The notes under the pieces were generated by a model, which saw only the letters and a list, made by a program, of their open reading frames with translations, made no database searches and was not told the origin of the DNA. DNA of 64,000 nt from Staphylococcus capitis subsp. capitis (GTDB lineage Bacteria; Bacillota; Bacilli; Staphylococcales; Staphylococcaceae), in NCBI RefSeq assembly GCF_040739495.1, contig NZ_CP145263.1, positions 434,001-498,000 of the forward strand, in the 5' to 3' direction. Positions within the stretch are counted from its first letter, which is position 1. Each line of letters opens with the position of its first letter. Made by a program: the position numbers and the translations under genes. Shown one piece after another: positions 27,988-36,525 of this stretch.

Positions 27988-28689
27988 TTATAATAAGATT
28001 GGTGCGAGAATAGGTACAACAGCTACGACAATTACGCCTACAATAACAACGGCGATACTTCCCATAGATTCTTCTGTTTCACCTAAATCTTTAGCAGCAG
28101 CTACACCCAGAGTGTGGCCACTAGTACCTAAAGCTAATCCTCTCGCAATGGGGTTTGAAATTCTAAACATTTTAACTATTTTAGCACCTAGTGCAGAAAT
28201 AACTACTGCATTTAAAATAACAGCCAAGGAAGTTAATTCTTTTACTCCGCCAATGCCTTCAGATACAGGTAAAGCAATTGCTGTTGTTGCTGCTTGAGGT
28301 AGCATTGATGCTGTAATCTGAGAACCAAATTGGAATAATCTAGCAACTAGGTATATTAAAATAAGTGCTACGACTGTACCTATGGCAATTCCACCAAATA
28401 TTTGAATCCAGTATTTTTTTAATACATCACGTTTTTTATATAAAGGTATCGCAAAACTAATAGTAGCCGGTTCTAAGAAGAAGTTAATGATATTACCACC
28501 AATTTTGTAATCTTGATAGCTAATGCCAGTTACCTTTAAAAACACTATTCCTACAACCATACTGACAAATAATGGTGCCAATAAGAAGAAACCATTTGTT
28601 TTTTTATATAGGTATGTAGCAATTACGAAAGGAATTAATGAAAGTAATATTCCAAAGTATGGTGTGTGAATTCCTAAATGATCAAGCAT
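27988..28689 (-). CDS. lrgB: Antiholin-like protein LrgB, 233 aa
   Basis: A multi-pass membrane protein of the CidB/LrgB family. The [13 protein letters not shown] start, [38 protein letters not shown] and [22 protein letters not shown] segments match LrgB closely. With LrgA it modulates cell death, murein hydrolase activity and possibly pyruvate movement. It starts three bases after the lrgA stop, with its own GGAGG. Confidence 0.93.
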   Translation of the reverse strand: MLDHLGIHTPYFGILLSLIPFVIATYLYKKTNGFFLLAPLFVSMVVGIVFLKVTGISYQDYKIGGNIINFFLEPATISFAIPLYKKRDVLKKYWIQIFGGIAIGTVVALILIYLVARLFQFGSQITASMLPQAATTAIALPVSEGIGGVKELTSLAVILNAVVISALGAKIVKMFRISNPIARGLALGTSGHTLGVAAAKDLGETEESMGSIAVVIVGVIVVAVVPILAPILL

Positions 28690-28692
28690 TGT

Positions 28693-29139
28693 TTAACCTC
28701 CGATTTGACTAGTTTCTTCATTTTTTTCTTTAGATGGGAAAAGTGATTTCGTAACTAAAAGTTGTGAAGCAAAACCAGTGCTAATAAGTAATAAAATAGT
28801 TGAAATAATAATTAATAAAATAATTAAAACAGGACTCTGACTTAAGATTGGTAATGAGTTAATAACTGAAATACCAGCTGGAACGAAAAGAAAACTAATA
28901 TTATTTGTTAAAGCAGTTCCTACAGATTCAACTTGTCCTAACTTGACTATGCCAGTGCATAGAGCGATGAATAATAATACTAAACCAATAACTGAAGCTG
29001 GCATAGGAATCGGGATAAATGATTCGATTATTTTAGAAATTAATAAAATAACTGCCAGTGTTAAGGCTTGTTGAAAAACATTATATGTTTTCTCTTGGGG
29101 GTTTTTATTATCTTCCTTATTTGAATTAGAGTTTGACAA
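28693..29139 (-). CDS. lrgA: Antiholin-like protein LrgA, 148 aa
   Basis: A holin-like membrane protein of the CidA/LrgA family: [18 protein letters not shown] and [20 protein letters not shown] are hallmark LrgA segments. The start is TTG at 29139 with AAGGAGG eight bases before it. A Ser/Asn-rich 13-residue N-terminus precedes the helices. In S. aureus lytSR sits directly upstream of lrgAB; here the upstream neighbour is an unrelated, divergent MFS gene. Confidence 0.93.
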   Translation of the reverse strand: MSNSNSNKEDNKNPQEKTYNVFQQALTLAVILLISKIIESFIPIPMPASVIGLVLLFIALCTGIVKLGQVESVGTALTNNISFLFVPAGISVINSLPILSQSPVLIILLIIISTILLLISTGFASQLLVTKSLFPSKEKNEETSQIGG

Positions 29140-29641
29140 CTTTAATTCCTCCTTTGCTTTCTATAAAACACATTGTAATATGTATTTATTTTTTAAGGGT
29201 AATTCTATTGAAATAATACTAAAAACGTAAATAAATTGTCATGGAAATTATATTTTTTTGACTTATTTTTGTGAGTTCCAAGAATTCAATCAATAAATTA
29301 AGCCCTTACATATCTTAAACCTATAAGTTCAAACATTATAGTATGGAAATATTAAAGTAAATAGTGTAGAATAAGTTTCTATATTTACAAATTTTCTAAA
29401 AATTATAAGAAGTCATTTCTTGATAGAAGGTACTATACATAATAAGACTTAATTTAAAAATTTTACCATATTTGTTGGTATCATTTAAAAAGTAAATTTA
29501 AATGTGATAAAGTTTCTTAATGTAAAATTACGAAAAAATAATTAGGGGTATTTTCGTTAATTAAGATAAATAAATATATTTAAAGTGAGTTAGTCTTTCA
29601 GATTTAGGGTTTCTAATTCAAGTAGGAGGAATAAATGATAG
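29140..29641. other. Divergent intergenic region between lrgA and an MFS gene
   Basis: Approximately 500 A+T-rich bases between divergent starts. It holds the promoters of both units. I find no second gene and no operator that I can name with confidence; no LytR-type box stands out by eye. Confidence 0.4.
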
Positions 29642-31042
29642 ATGAATACTTCAAAAGAATTTAGGGGAGATAACCGCCTTTTACTAGGGATTATATTAGG
29701 AGTTATCACGTTTTGGTTATTTGCACAGTCACTGGTTAACTTGGTTGTCCCGTTACAATCATCTTATAACAGTGATATCGGTACGATAAATATTGCTGTG
29801 AGTTTATCTGCATTATTTTCTGGCTTATTTATTGTTGGTGCCGGTGATATCGCGGATAAATTTGGACGCGTTAAACTTACATATATTGGATTAGCATTAA
29901 ATATCATTGGTTCAATTCTTATCATTATTACACCATTACCGAGTCTATTAATTATTGGTCGTGCAGTTCAAGGACTTTCTGCTGCATGTATAATGCCCGC
30001 GACGTTAGCGATTATTAATGAATATTACATCGGCACAGCTAGACAACGCGCGCTCAGTTATTGGTCTATTGGCTCATGGGGTGGTAGTGGCGTCTGTACA
30101 TTATTTGGTGGATTAATGGCGACAAATTTTGGCTGGCGTTCTATTTTTATTATCTCTATTATTTTGACGATATTAGCAATGTTTTTAATAAAACATACTC
30201 CCGAGACGAAAGCTGAACCTATCGGCAATAAACCTCTGGAACCTAAGAAATTTGATGTTATTGGATTAATCATTTTAGTGATTTGTATGTTAAGTATTAA
30301 TGTTATTATTACTCAAACATCTAATTATGACTTGATGTCTCCACTTATATTAGGTTTAATTGCCGTTTTCGTTATCTCACTCATCGTATTCGTTATGTAT
30401 GAGAATAGAATCAAACATCCTCTTGTTGACTTTGATTTATTTAAAAATAAAGGCTATACCGGTGCAACAGTTTCAAACTTTATGTTAAATGGTGTTGCAG
30501 GTGGTACGTTAATTGTGGTTAACACTTATTATCAACAGCAATTAGATTTTAATTCTCAACAAACAGGCTATATTTCACTTACATATTTAGTAGCGGTATT
30601 AATTATGATTCGTGTAGGTGAAAAGATTTTACAAGCATTAGGACCTAAACGACCACTACTTATGGGAAGTGGTTTTACAGTTATAGGTTTAATTCTACTT
30701 TCTTTAACATTTTTACCTGACGCATGGTACATCGCAGCGAGTGTTGTAGGGTATTTATTATTTGGTACTGGTTTAGGTATCTATGCGACGCCTTCAACAG
30801 ATACAGCTGTTGCTCAAGCGCCAGACGAAAAAGTAGGTGTAGCTTCAGGTGTATACAAAATGGCTTCTTCTTTAGGGAATGCCTTTGGTGTCGCTATTTC
30901 AAGTACAGTTTATAGTGTGCTTGCTGCGCAATTAAATTTATCACTCGGTGGTTTTATGGGTGTGATATTTAACGCAATTGTAGCACTCCTCGCTCTAATA
31001 GCTATCTTGTTTTTAGTTCCGAAAAAACAATCAAATTTATAA
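29642..31042 (+). CDS. MFS drug exporter, DHA2/QacA-like, 466 aa
   Basis: About 14 transmembrane helices. GAGDIADKFGRVKLTYIG is motif A and the SIGSWGGSGVCTLFGGLMA region the antiporter motif C. It resembles staphylococcal multidrug exporters of the QacA/MdeA type; substrates are not readable. AGGAGG is 12 bases from ATG 29642, while an out-of-frame ATG at 29635 is five bases away and opens a nine-codon ORF that overlaps the start. A terminator follows at 31048-31074. Confidence 0.85.
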   Translation: MNTSKEFRGDNRLLLGIILGVITFWLFAQSLVNLVVPLQSSYNSDIGTINIAVSLSALFSGLFIVGAGDIADKFGRVKLTYIGLALNIIGSILIIITPLPSLLIIGRAVQGLSAACIMPATLAIINEYYIGTARQRALSYWSIGSWGGSGVCTLFGGLMATNFGWRSIFIISIILTILAMFLIKHTPETKAEPIGNKPLEPKKFDVIGLIILVICMLSINVIITQTSNYDLMSPLILGLIAVFVISLIVFVMYENRIKHPLVDFDLFKNKGYTGATVSNFMLNGVAGGTLIVVNTYYQQQLDFNSQQTGYISLTYLVAVLIMIRVGEKILQALGPKRPLLMGSGFTVIGLILLSLTFLPDAWYIAASVVGYLLFGTGLGIYATPSTDTAVAQAPDEKVGVASGVYKMASSLGNAFGVAISSTVYSVLAAQLNLSLGGFMGVIFNAIVALLALIAILFLVPKKQSNL

Positions 31043-31047
31043 ATATC

Positions 31048-31075
31048 ATGGATGGCGTATTGGCCATCCATTTTC
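31048..31075 (+). terminator. Terminator of the MFS exporter gene
   Basis: ATGGATGGC pairs with GCCATCCAT, then TTTT. Confidence 0.85.
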
Positions 31076-31186
31076 TAAAATAAAAAATTAACAGAAAATT
31101 TAGAAAAAAGAGCGAATGTGCATTGACGCTTTATCTTTTAAGTAGTAGTTTAAAAATAATATCATTTAATAAAGGGGATGTAAGGA

Positions 31187-32119
31187 ATGAAAATAGCAAT
31201 TGCGGGTTCTGGCGCACTTGGAAGTGGGTTTGGAGCCAAACTGTTTCAAAATGGTTATGACGTATCTCTTATAGATGGTTGGGAACCCCAAGTCACATCT
31301 ATTCAACAGGAAGGCTTACATATTGATATTAATGGTGAGGGATATCATTTTGACATTCCTATGCATTGTCTCTCACAAATTCCGTCAAATGAACTTTACG
31401 ATGTTATATTTTTATTTCCTAAATCTATGCAATTAGAGTCAGTGTTAGATGCAATCAAACCTCATATTCATAAAGAAACCATTGTGGTTTGTACGATGAA
31501 TGGGTTAAAACATGAACGACTCATTCGCAATTATGTAGAAGATGCCCGTATTGTTCGTGGTGTCACTACATGGACAGCGGGTATAGACGTTCCGGGTCAT
31601 ACTCACCTTATGGGAAGCGGTCCCGTAGAAGTTGGTTGTCTTGTTCCAGAGGGGATCGATAACGTAAAAATTATCGTAGATATCCTCAATCAAAGTGAAT
31701 TAAATGGAGTCGTAAGCGAAGATTTACATCAATCAATTTGGAAGAAGATTTGTGTTAACGGCACAGCGAATGCATTGTGCAGTATCTTGGAGTGTAACTT
31801 AGCCACTTTAAATGAAAGTAGCTATGCCAAAAATTTAATTTATAAATTAACACAAGAAATTGTTCATGTTGCAACATCTGATCATGTTCACCTTAATGTT
31901 GATGAAGTTTTTGAATATCTAATAGACTTGAATGAAAAGGTAGGTCCGCACTATCCTTCTATGTATCAAGATTTAATCAAAGATCATCGTAAAACTGAAA
32001 TTGACTATATTAATGGTGCAGTTGCACGATTAGGCAAAGAAAATCATATACCCGCTCCAGTGAATGAATTTGTGACAAATCTGATTCATTCAAAGGAAAG
32101 TCAGTTAAACGCACAATAA
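31187..32119 (+). CDS. 2-dehydropantoate 2-reductase family (PanE/ApbA), 310 aa
   Basis: An NADPH-dependent reductase with GSGALGSG at residues 7-14, the substrate-domain start KKICVNGTANALCSI, and a C-terminal helical ketopantoate reductase domain (EIDYINGAVARLGKENHIPAPVN) with the conserved Glu/Asn pattern. The reaction would be ketopantoate to pantoate for CoA. Staphylococci often carry more than one homologue and no panBC is present here, so the assignment as the biosynthetic enzyme is uncertain. RBS AAAGGGG/TAAGGA precedes ATG. A terminator lies at 32164-32193. Confidence 0.85.
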   Translation: MKIAIAGSGALGSGFGAKLFQNGYDVSLIDGWEPQVTSIQQEGLHIDINGEGYHFDIPMHCLSQIPSNELYDVIFLFPKSMQLESVLDAIKPHIHKETIVVCTMNGLKHERLIRNYVEDARIVRGVTTWTAGIDVPGHTHLMGSGPVEVGCLVPEGIDNVKIIVDILNQSELNGVVSEDLHQSIWKKICVNGTANALCSILECNLATLNESSYAKNLIYKLTQEIVHVATSDHVHLNVDEVFEYLIDLNEKVGPHYPSMYQDLIKDHRKTEIDYINGAVARLGKENHIPAPVNEFVTNLIHSKESQLNAQ

Positions 32120-32163
32120 ATAATGAAGTAGGACATTTGTTTTAACTTTTTTATAAGATGATA

Positions 32164-32193
32164 AAGAAGTTATTCAATGTGCTACTTCTTTTT
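32164..32193 (+). terminator. Terminator of the PanE-like gene
   Basis: AAGAAGT pairs with ACTTCTT and is followed by TTTTT. The next gene's possible sigma-B promoter begins ten bases further on. Confidence 0.75.
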
Positions 32194-32202
32194 TACAATA
32201 TG

Positions 32203-32226
32203 CTTTAGCTTTTTTGAAAAGGGTAA
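32203..32226 (+). promoter_or_regulatory. Possible sigma-B promoter of the YagU-like gene
   Basis: CTTTAG (32203-32208), 12 bases, GGGTAA (32221-32226): four of six and five of six matches to the sigma-B consensus, in the right place, 30 bases before the start of the next gene and after the previous terminator. Confidence 0.45.
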
Positions 32227-32255
32227 ACACAAAAGTGAGTATAAAAGGAGATGTT

Positions 32256-32732
32256 ATGATGTCAAGTACATGTAAAAGAATCATGGTTACAGGCCTTGTT
32301 GGAGGCTTCATTGGAGGAGCTATTAAAATGGGATGGGAAGCGTTAGTACCGCCGAGAACTCCTGAACGTGAAGAAGAGCCGCCACCTATGACTTTATTAA
32401 ATCAATTAGGCTTACCTGAGAAGATTAAACATGCTACTTATAACTACAATCAAAATGAAATACCAATAGCTGTGATGGGCATTCATTATGGCTTTTCAAT
32501 TGCACATGCGTTCGCATATGCGATTCTTGCTGAAAGATATTCCAAAGTAACTGTTTTAAGAGGGAGTTTATTTGGCATAGCTATAAATATTGCATTTCAT
32601 GAATACTTGTTACCTCGTGTAGGTTTAACTCCTGAAATTGATGAGTTACCTAAAGAAGAACGTATTTCTGAATTACTAGGTCATATTGTTTGGATGAATG
32701 CTATTGATTACGTTAGATCAGCTTTAAAATAA
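32256..32732 (+). CDS. YagU family membrane protein (DUF1440), 158 aa
   Basis: A small membrane-associated protein of the YagU/DUF1440 family: TGLVGGFIGGAIKMGWEALVPPRTP near the N-terminus is the hallmark, followed by several short hydrophobic stretches. E. coli YagU has been linked to acid resistance, but the function here is unproven. The start is one of two consecutive ATGs (32256 and 32259) behind AAAGGAG; a longer frame to 32214 lacks a site. Confidence 0.82.
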   Translation: MMSSTCKRIMVTGLVGGFIGGAIKMGWEALVPPRTPEREEEPPPMTLLNQLGLPEKIKHATYNYNQNEIPIAVMGIHYGFSIAHAFAYAILAERYSKVTVLRGSLFGIAINIAFHEYLLPRVGLTPEIDELPKEERISELLGHIVWMNAIDYVRSALK

Positions 32733-32787
32733 AGTTAAAGTTATTGAGGAAATTCATTTTAAAAAATAGAAAGAAAAGGTGAATAAA

Positions 32788-33639
32788 ATGACTAAAATAT
32801 TTGTAACAGGAGCAACAGGTTTAATTGGCACGAAATTAGTAAAACGTCTTAAAGAAGAGGGACATGAAGTCGCAGGTTTTACTACATCAGAACATGGTAA
32901 ACAGAAATTGGAAAATGCAGGTGTGCAACCTTATGTCGGTGATATTCTTAAAGCCGACACAATTGATGCAGCTATAGAAGCTTTTAAACCTGAAATCATT
33001 ATCAATCAGATTACTGATTTAAAAAATGTAGATATGAGTGCGAATACTAAAGTGAGAATTGATGGTTCTAAAAATTTAATGGATGCTGCAATTAAGCATA
33101 ACGTTAGAAAAGTAATCGCGCAGAGCATTGCTTTTACCTATGAAGCTGGTGAAGGATTAGCTACAGAAGAAACGCCTTTAGACTATAATTCTACTGGAGA
33201 CAGAAAGGTTACAGTCGATGGCGTAGAAGGTCTTGAAAATGAAACTAAACGTCTAGGAGAATATGTTGTTTTACGTTTTGGTTGGTTATATGGACCAGGT
33301 ACTTGGTATGGCAAAGATGGCATGATTTATAACCAATTTATCGACGGTAATGTTACTTTAAGTGATGGTGTTACATCATTTGTGCATCTTGATGATGCTG
33401 TAGAAACGTCTATTCAAGCGATTAATTTTGATAATGGTATTTACAATGTAGCTGACGATGAACCTGTAAAAGGTTCTGATTTTGCTGAATGGTATAAGAA
33501 TCAATTACAGGTTAATCCAAAAATAACAATACAACCCGCACAACCATTTGAACGAGGTGTGACGAATGACAAATTCAAAGCATAAGGTGGTAAACTCATC
33601 TATTCAACATGGAAAGATGGTATGAATCCTATAGAATAA
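32788..33639 (+). pseudogene. NAD-dependent epimerase/SDR protein with an in-frame stop near its end
   Basis: An extended SDR of the NmrA/epimerase type: TGATGLIGTKLVK is at residues 7-19 and GWLYGPGTWYGKDG is a typical mid-protein motif. Translation stops at TAA 33583-33585 (265 aa). The frame continues open for 17 codons (GGKLIYSTWKDGMNPIE) to a second stop at 33637-33639, and the tail ending STWKDGM resembles the normal C-terminus of the family. One base change of a sense codon to TAA would explain this. The protein may still work because only the tail is lost. ATG 32788 is preferred over GTG 32779. Confidence 0.75.
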
Positions 33640-33646
33640 AAGAAAT

Positions 33647-33712
33647 GCACTATTTAGAGTGTTTAGTTCATCTACTATATAGATGTCTTCACGCTCTAAA
33701 TAGTGCTATTTA
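33647..33712. terminator. Large bidirectional hairpin after the epimerase and yidC genes
   Basis: GCACTATTTAGAG (33647-33659) pairs with CTCTAAATAGTGC (33694-33706), with a smaller hairpin (CATCT...AGATG) inside the loop. It lies between convergent genes. Confidence 0.85.
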
Positions 33713-33734
33713 TATGGTCTATTAATTCAAATTA

Positions 33735-34556
33735 TTACTCTGTTTTATTAGCTTGGTTTAGTTCTAATTGATTTTTAAGTTTGGCTGCTTCTTTTTTAGC
33801 TTGTTTCCCATAATAAGAGTGTGCAAGATGCATTTGAACTATTAGGAATGCTGCACTGATACTCCAGTATAGACCAAGTGCTGAAGCGGAAGTTAAAGAA
33901 GCATATGTAATGAATATCGGCGAAACTACCATAATTACATAATATGTTTTTCTTTGATCTTTAGGGTAATGAATTGAATTGACTAATGGTTGAATAAAGT
34001 ACATACTAGCTGCGATGATTGTCATAATTAAATTTGGTTCTGTTAAGTTAAACCACAAGAAGTGAGGATACTTAGTGATTCCATCACTTGTTGGATATTT
34101 CAAACTCATGTATAACCCCATTAGTATTGGTATTTGAATAATTACCGGAAAGCATCCAATCATGTTTTTAAAAGGGTTAATTCCATATGATTTATATTTC
34201 TTCATTAATAATTGATTAGCCGCATTACGTTCTTCTTGAGTGTCAGCCTTTTTGATTTTCTCTCTAATCGCATCTAATTCTGGTTTTACCACATTCGTTT
34301 TCTCACGCATCATATGCATATTTTTCACTTGAATTACCATTAAAGGTAGTAATATAAATCGTACAATAAGAACAATAACAATAATAGCTAAACCATAATT
34401 GTCATTAAATAATCTACCTAAAAAGTGAAGTAAGCTGTCCATTGGTTTAACAAATAAATTATAGAAAAAGCCTGTTTGATTCTCTTTTTTCGAGTAATCA
34501 CAGCCGGCTAAAAATATTATTAAACTTAACAATATTAATGCAAGTCGTTTGTGCAT
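33735..34556 (-). CDS. yidC: YidC/Oxa1 family membrane insertase, 273 aa
   Basis: A lipid-anchored membrane insertase that helps fold and insert membrane proteins. The signal peptide ends in lipobox LAGC (Cys19), followed by five transmembrane helices; LKYPTSDGITKYPHFLWFNL is a conserved family segment. The start ATG 34556 has AAGGAAG upstream; longer frames lack a site. It differs noticeably from the S. aureus YidC sequence I recall and stands apart from rnpA/trmE genes, so this may be a second paralogue in this genome. Confidence 0.88.
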   Translation of the reverse strand: MHKRLALILLSLIIFLAGCDYSKKENQTGFFYNLFVKPMDSLLHFLGRLFNDNYGLAIIVIVLIVRFILLPLMVIQVKNMHMMREKTNVVKPELDAIREKIKKADTQEERNAANQLLMKKYKSYGINPFKNMIGCFPVIIQIPILMGLYMSLKYPTSDGITKYPHFLWFNLTEPNLIMTIIAASMYFIQPLVNSIHYPKDQRKTYYVIMVVSPIFITYASLTSASALGLYWSISAAFLIVQMHLAHSYYGKQAKKEAAKLKNQLELNQANKTE

Positions 34557-34642
34557 AGTCATCTTCCTTTTTATCTCTATCTCTAACAATATAATTGAAT
34601 TTTAACAAAAAATTACGTACAAAGTATTTATAGATATAAAAA

Positions 34643-34689
34643 ATTGCACACTCTAAAAGTATCAAAATTGAAACTTTAGAATGTGCAAT
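34643..34689 (-). terminator. Terminator of the flp gene
   Basis: ATTGCACACTCTAAAAGT pairs with ACTTTAGAATGTGCAAT (one mismatch); the A run on the plus strand gives T residues on the minus strand. Confidence 0.88.
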
Positions 34690-34736
34690 CATTCTTAAAT
34701 GTAAAGATTCATTGCTTAAGTGTTAAAATCTGATAT

Positions 34737-36236
34737 TTAACTTTTGGGATGACGTGTCAAAACATTAATGGATAACCATATCATCATCATTAACAAGAAA
34801 AGGTAAACACTCGTTAACAGCCACTTCGCATGTGCAGGTAACCATGATAATACAAATGTCCAACTTACATTTCCTAATATAAACAGAGGAAGTAAATAAA
34901 TAGCAATACTCAATATGACAAATAATGTGATGATCAGGAGGAATGTTATAAATGGAACTTTCCTTTTATCATAGATTACACGTTGGTGTTTTAAGTGATT
35001 AAGTCGTATTAAACTCAGAAGTAAAAACATGAATGCCCCAAGACCGGTTATAATAGTTATCGTATGATTAAAACTTTTAGACTCATCAATTTTTTGTTCA
35101 ATAGTTGTATAGTGATCATTATTTAAAATTTGTGAACTTAAGTTTTCAGCTAGATTTGCTACTTGAGATGAATTCATATTTCCTAACACGACAATTCCGT
35201 AAGATTTCGTAGGATTAAGTAAAATTTCTGACGAGAAATTATTAAGAGTACCTGGATGAGAAATAATATGGATGCTCGAATTAATAAACCAACCTGCAGC
35301 ATAACCATCATCGTCTGATTGATTTTCAGTTTCTGAAATCTTTTGATGTGATTGTTTGATTATAGAATTCATTTTAGATGAAGGTTTTAATTGTTGTTTA
35401 ATCCAATTTTCTAAGTCTTTGGTGCTCGTCATCATAAAAGCTGATGGGGTATCACCAATATTAAATTCAGGTGTAGTCTTTATAGCTTCACCACTTACTA
35501 ATTCATAGCCAGTAGCTTCGTTTTTACCTTTTTTACTTGTAGTTTTGAAACTAGTATGTCGCATGTGTAACGGCTCTAATATATGTTCTTTAATATATGA
35601 TTGATAAGATTGATGTGAGACGTTTTGAATAATTAAACCTAGGATATCATAATTCATATTTGAATATTCGAAGCTGTCACCAGGCGCATTATTCAATTCT
35701 TTCCCTTTAGCATATTCAACGATATGTTTCAGACTATTATAATCTTCCGAATAATGATCCTCTTCAGTAATATCACTCGGTATGCCACTTGTATGTCCTA
35801 GCAATTGTTTAATAGTGATATCTTTTTTCTCATCGTTATATGTCATATAAAAGTCTGGAATGTACTTTGATACTTTATCATTTAAATTTAATTTACCTTC
35901 TTCAGCAAGTTGAAGAATCCCATATCCAGTAAAAGCTTTCGTATTTGAAGCAATTTCAAATTTTGTTTGAGGGGTCACTTTCATTTTTTGATCCACATTG
36001 GCATAACCATAACCTTTGTTTAAAAAGACTTTATTATCTTTAACAATAAGCACGGAGACACCAGGTATCTTACCATTATTCATTGCTGAGTGAACGATAT
36101 GATCGATTTGTTTCTGTGAATGATGGGTAAGCATACTCTCCGTTTTACTATGAGCGGTATAATGTTTTGTTAATATACCACTTAATATAAGAATCATCAT
36201 GGCTACAATAGTGATGATAAAATGTTTCTTTTTCAT
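34737..36236 (-). CDS. flp: FmtA-like serine beta-lactamase-fold protein Flp, 499 aa
   Basis: A membrane-anchored protein with an extracellular beta-lactamase/PBP-fold domain. After an N-terminal membrane segment (about 5-22), the active-site SNTK is at 97-100 (Ser97, Lys100), YSN at 191-193 and HPG at 327-329; four transmembrane helices follow from about 395. The overall sequence matches S. aureus Flp (FmtA-like protein, about 498 aa) well. FmtA is an esterase that removes D-alanine from teichoic acids; a related role is possible but not proven for Flp. Confidence 0.88.
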   Translation of the reverse strand: MKKKHFIITIVAMMILILSGILTKHYTAHSKTESMLTHHSQKQIDHIVHSAMNNGKIPGVSVLIVKDNKVFLNKGYGYANVDQKMKVTPQTKFEIASNTKAFTGYGILQLAEEGKLNLNDKVSKYIPDFYMTYNDEKKDITIKQLLGHTSGIPSDITEEDHYSEDYNSLKHIVEYAKGKELNNAPGDSFEYSNMNYDILGLIIQNVSHQSYQSYIKEHILEPLHMRHTSFKTTSKKGKNEATGYELVSGEAIKTTPEFNIGDTPSAFMMTSTKDLENWIKQQLKPSSKMNSIIKQSHQKISETENQSDDDGYAAGWFINSSIHIISHPGTLNNFSSEILLNPTKSYGIVVLGNMNSSQVANLAENLSSQILNNDHYTTIEQKIDESKSFNHTITIITGLGAFMFLLLSLIRLNHLKHQRVIYDKRKVPFITFLLIITLFVILSIAIYLLPLFILGNVSWTFVLSWLPAHAKWLLTSVYLFLLMMMIWLSINVLTRHPKS

Positions 36237-36525
36237 TGCGCTTTCCTCAATTAATCTTGGTATTTACATTCGATTGTGTACAACCCAAATGCGATAAGTG
36301 TTTATTATTATACCAGCTTTCTTGAAAAATACTTCATAAAAAGACTCATTACATTGCTATCAATCTTTTGTATAGTTAAAAATTTTGTAAAACGCAACTA
36401 AAAATAAGTGTACTTTAACACTAATGGAGTAAATGATATATTAAAAGATGACTTGAAAACCTATACATTTTATAGAGATGGGAGTATAGTTTAGCCATTG
36501 ATAAAGAGTTAAAGAGGTAAGCGTT

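Noticed and set aside
29546..29551. GGGTAT as a sigma-B -10 before the MFS gene
   Set aside because: No GTTT-like -35 at 12-15 bases upstream.
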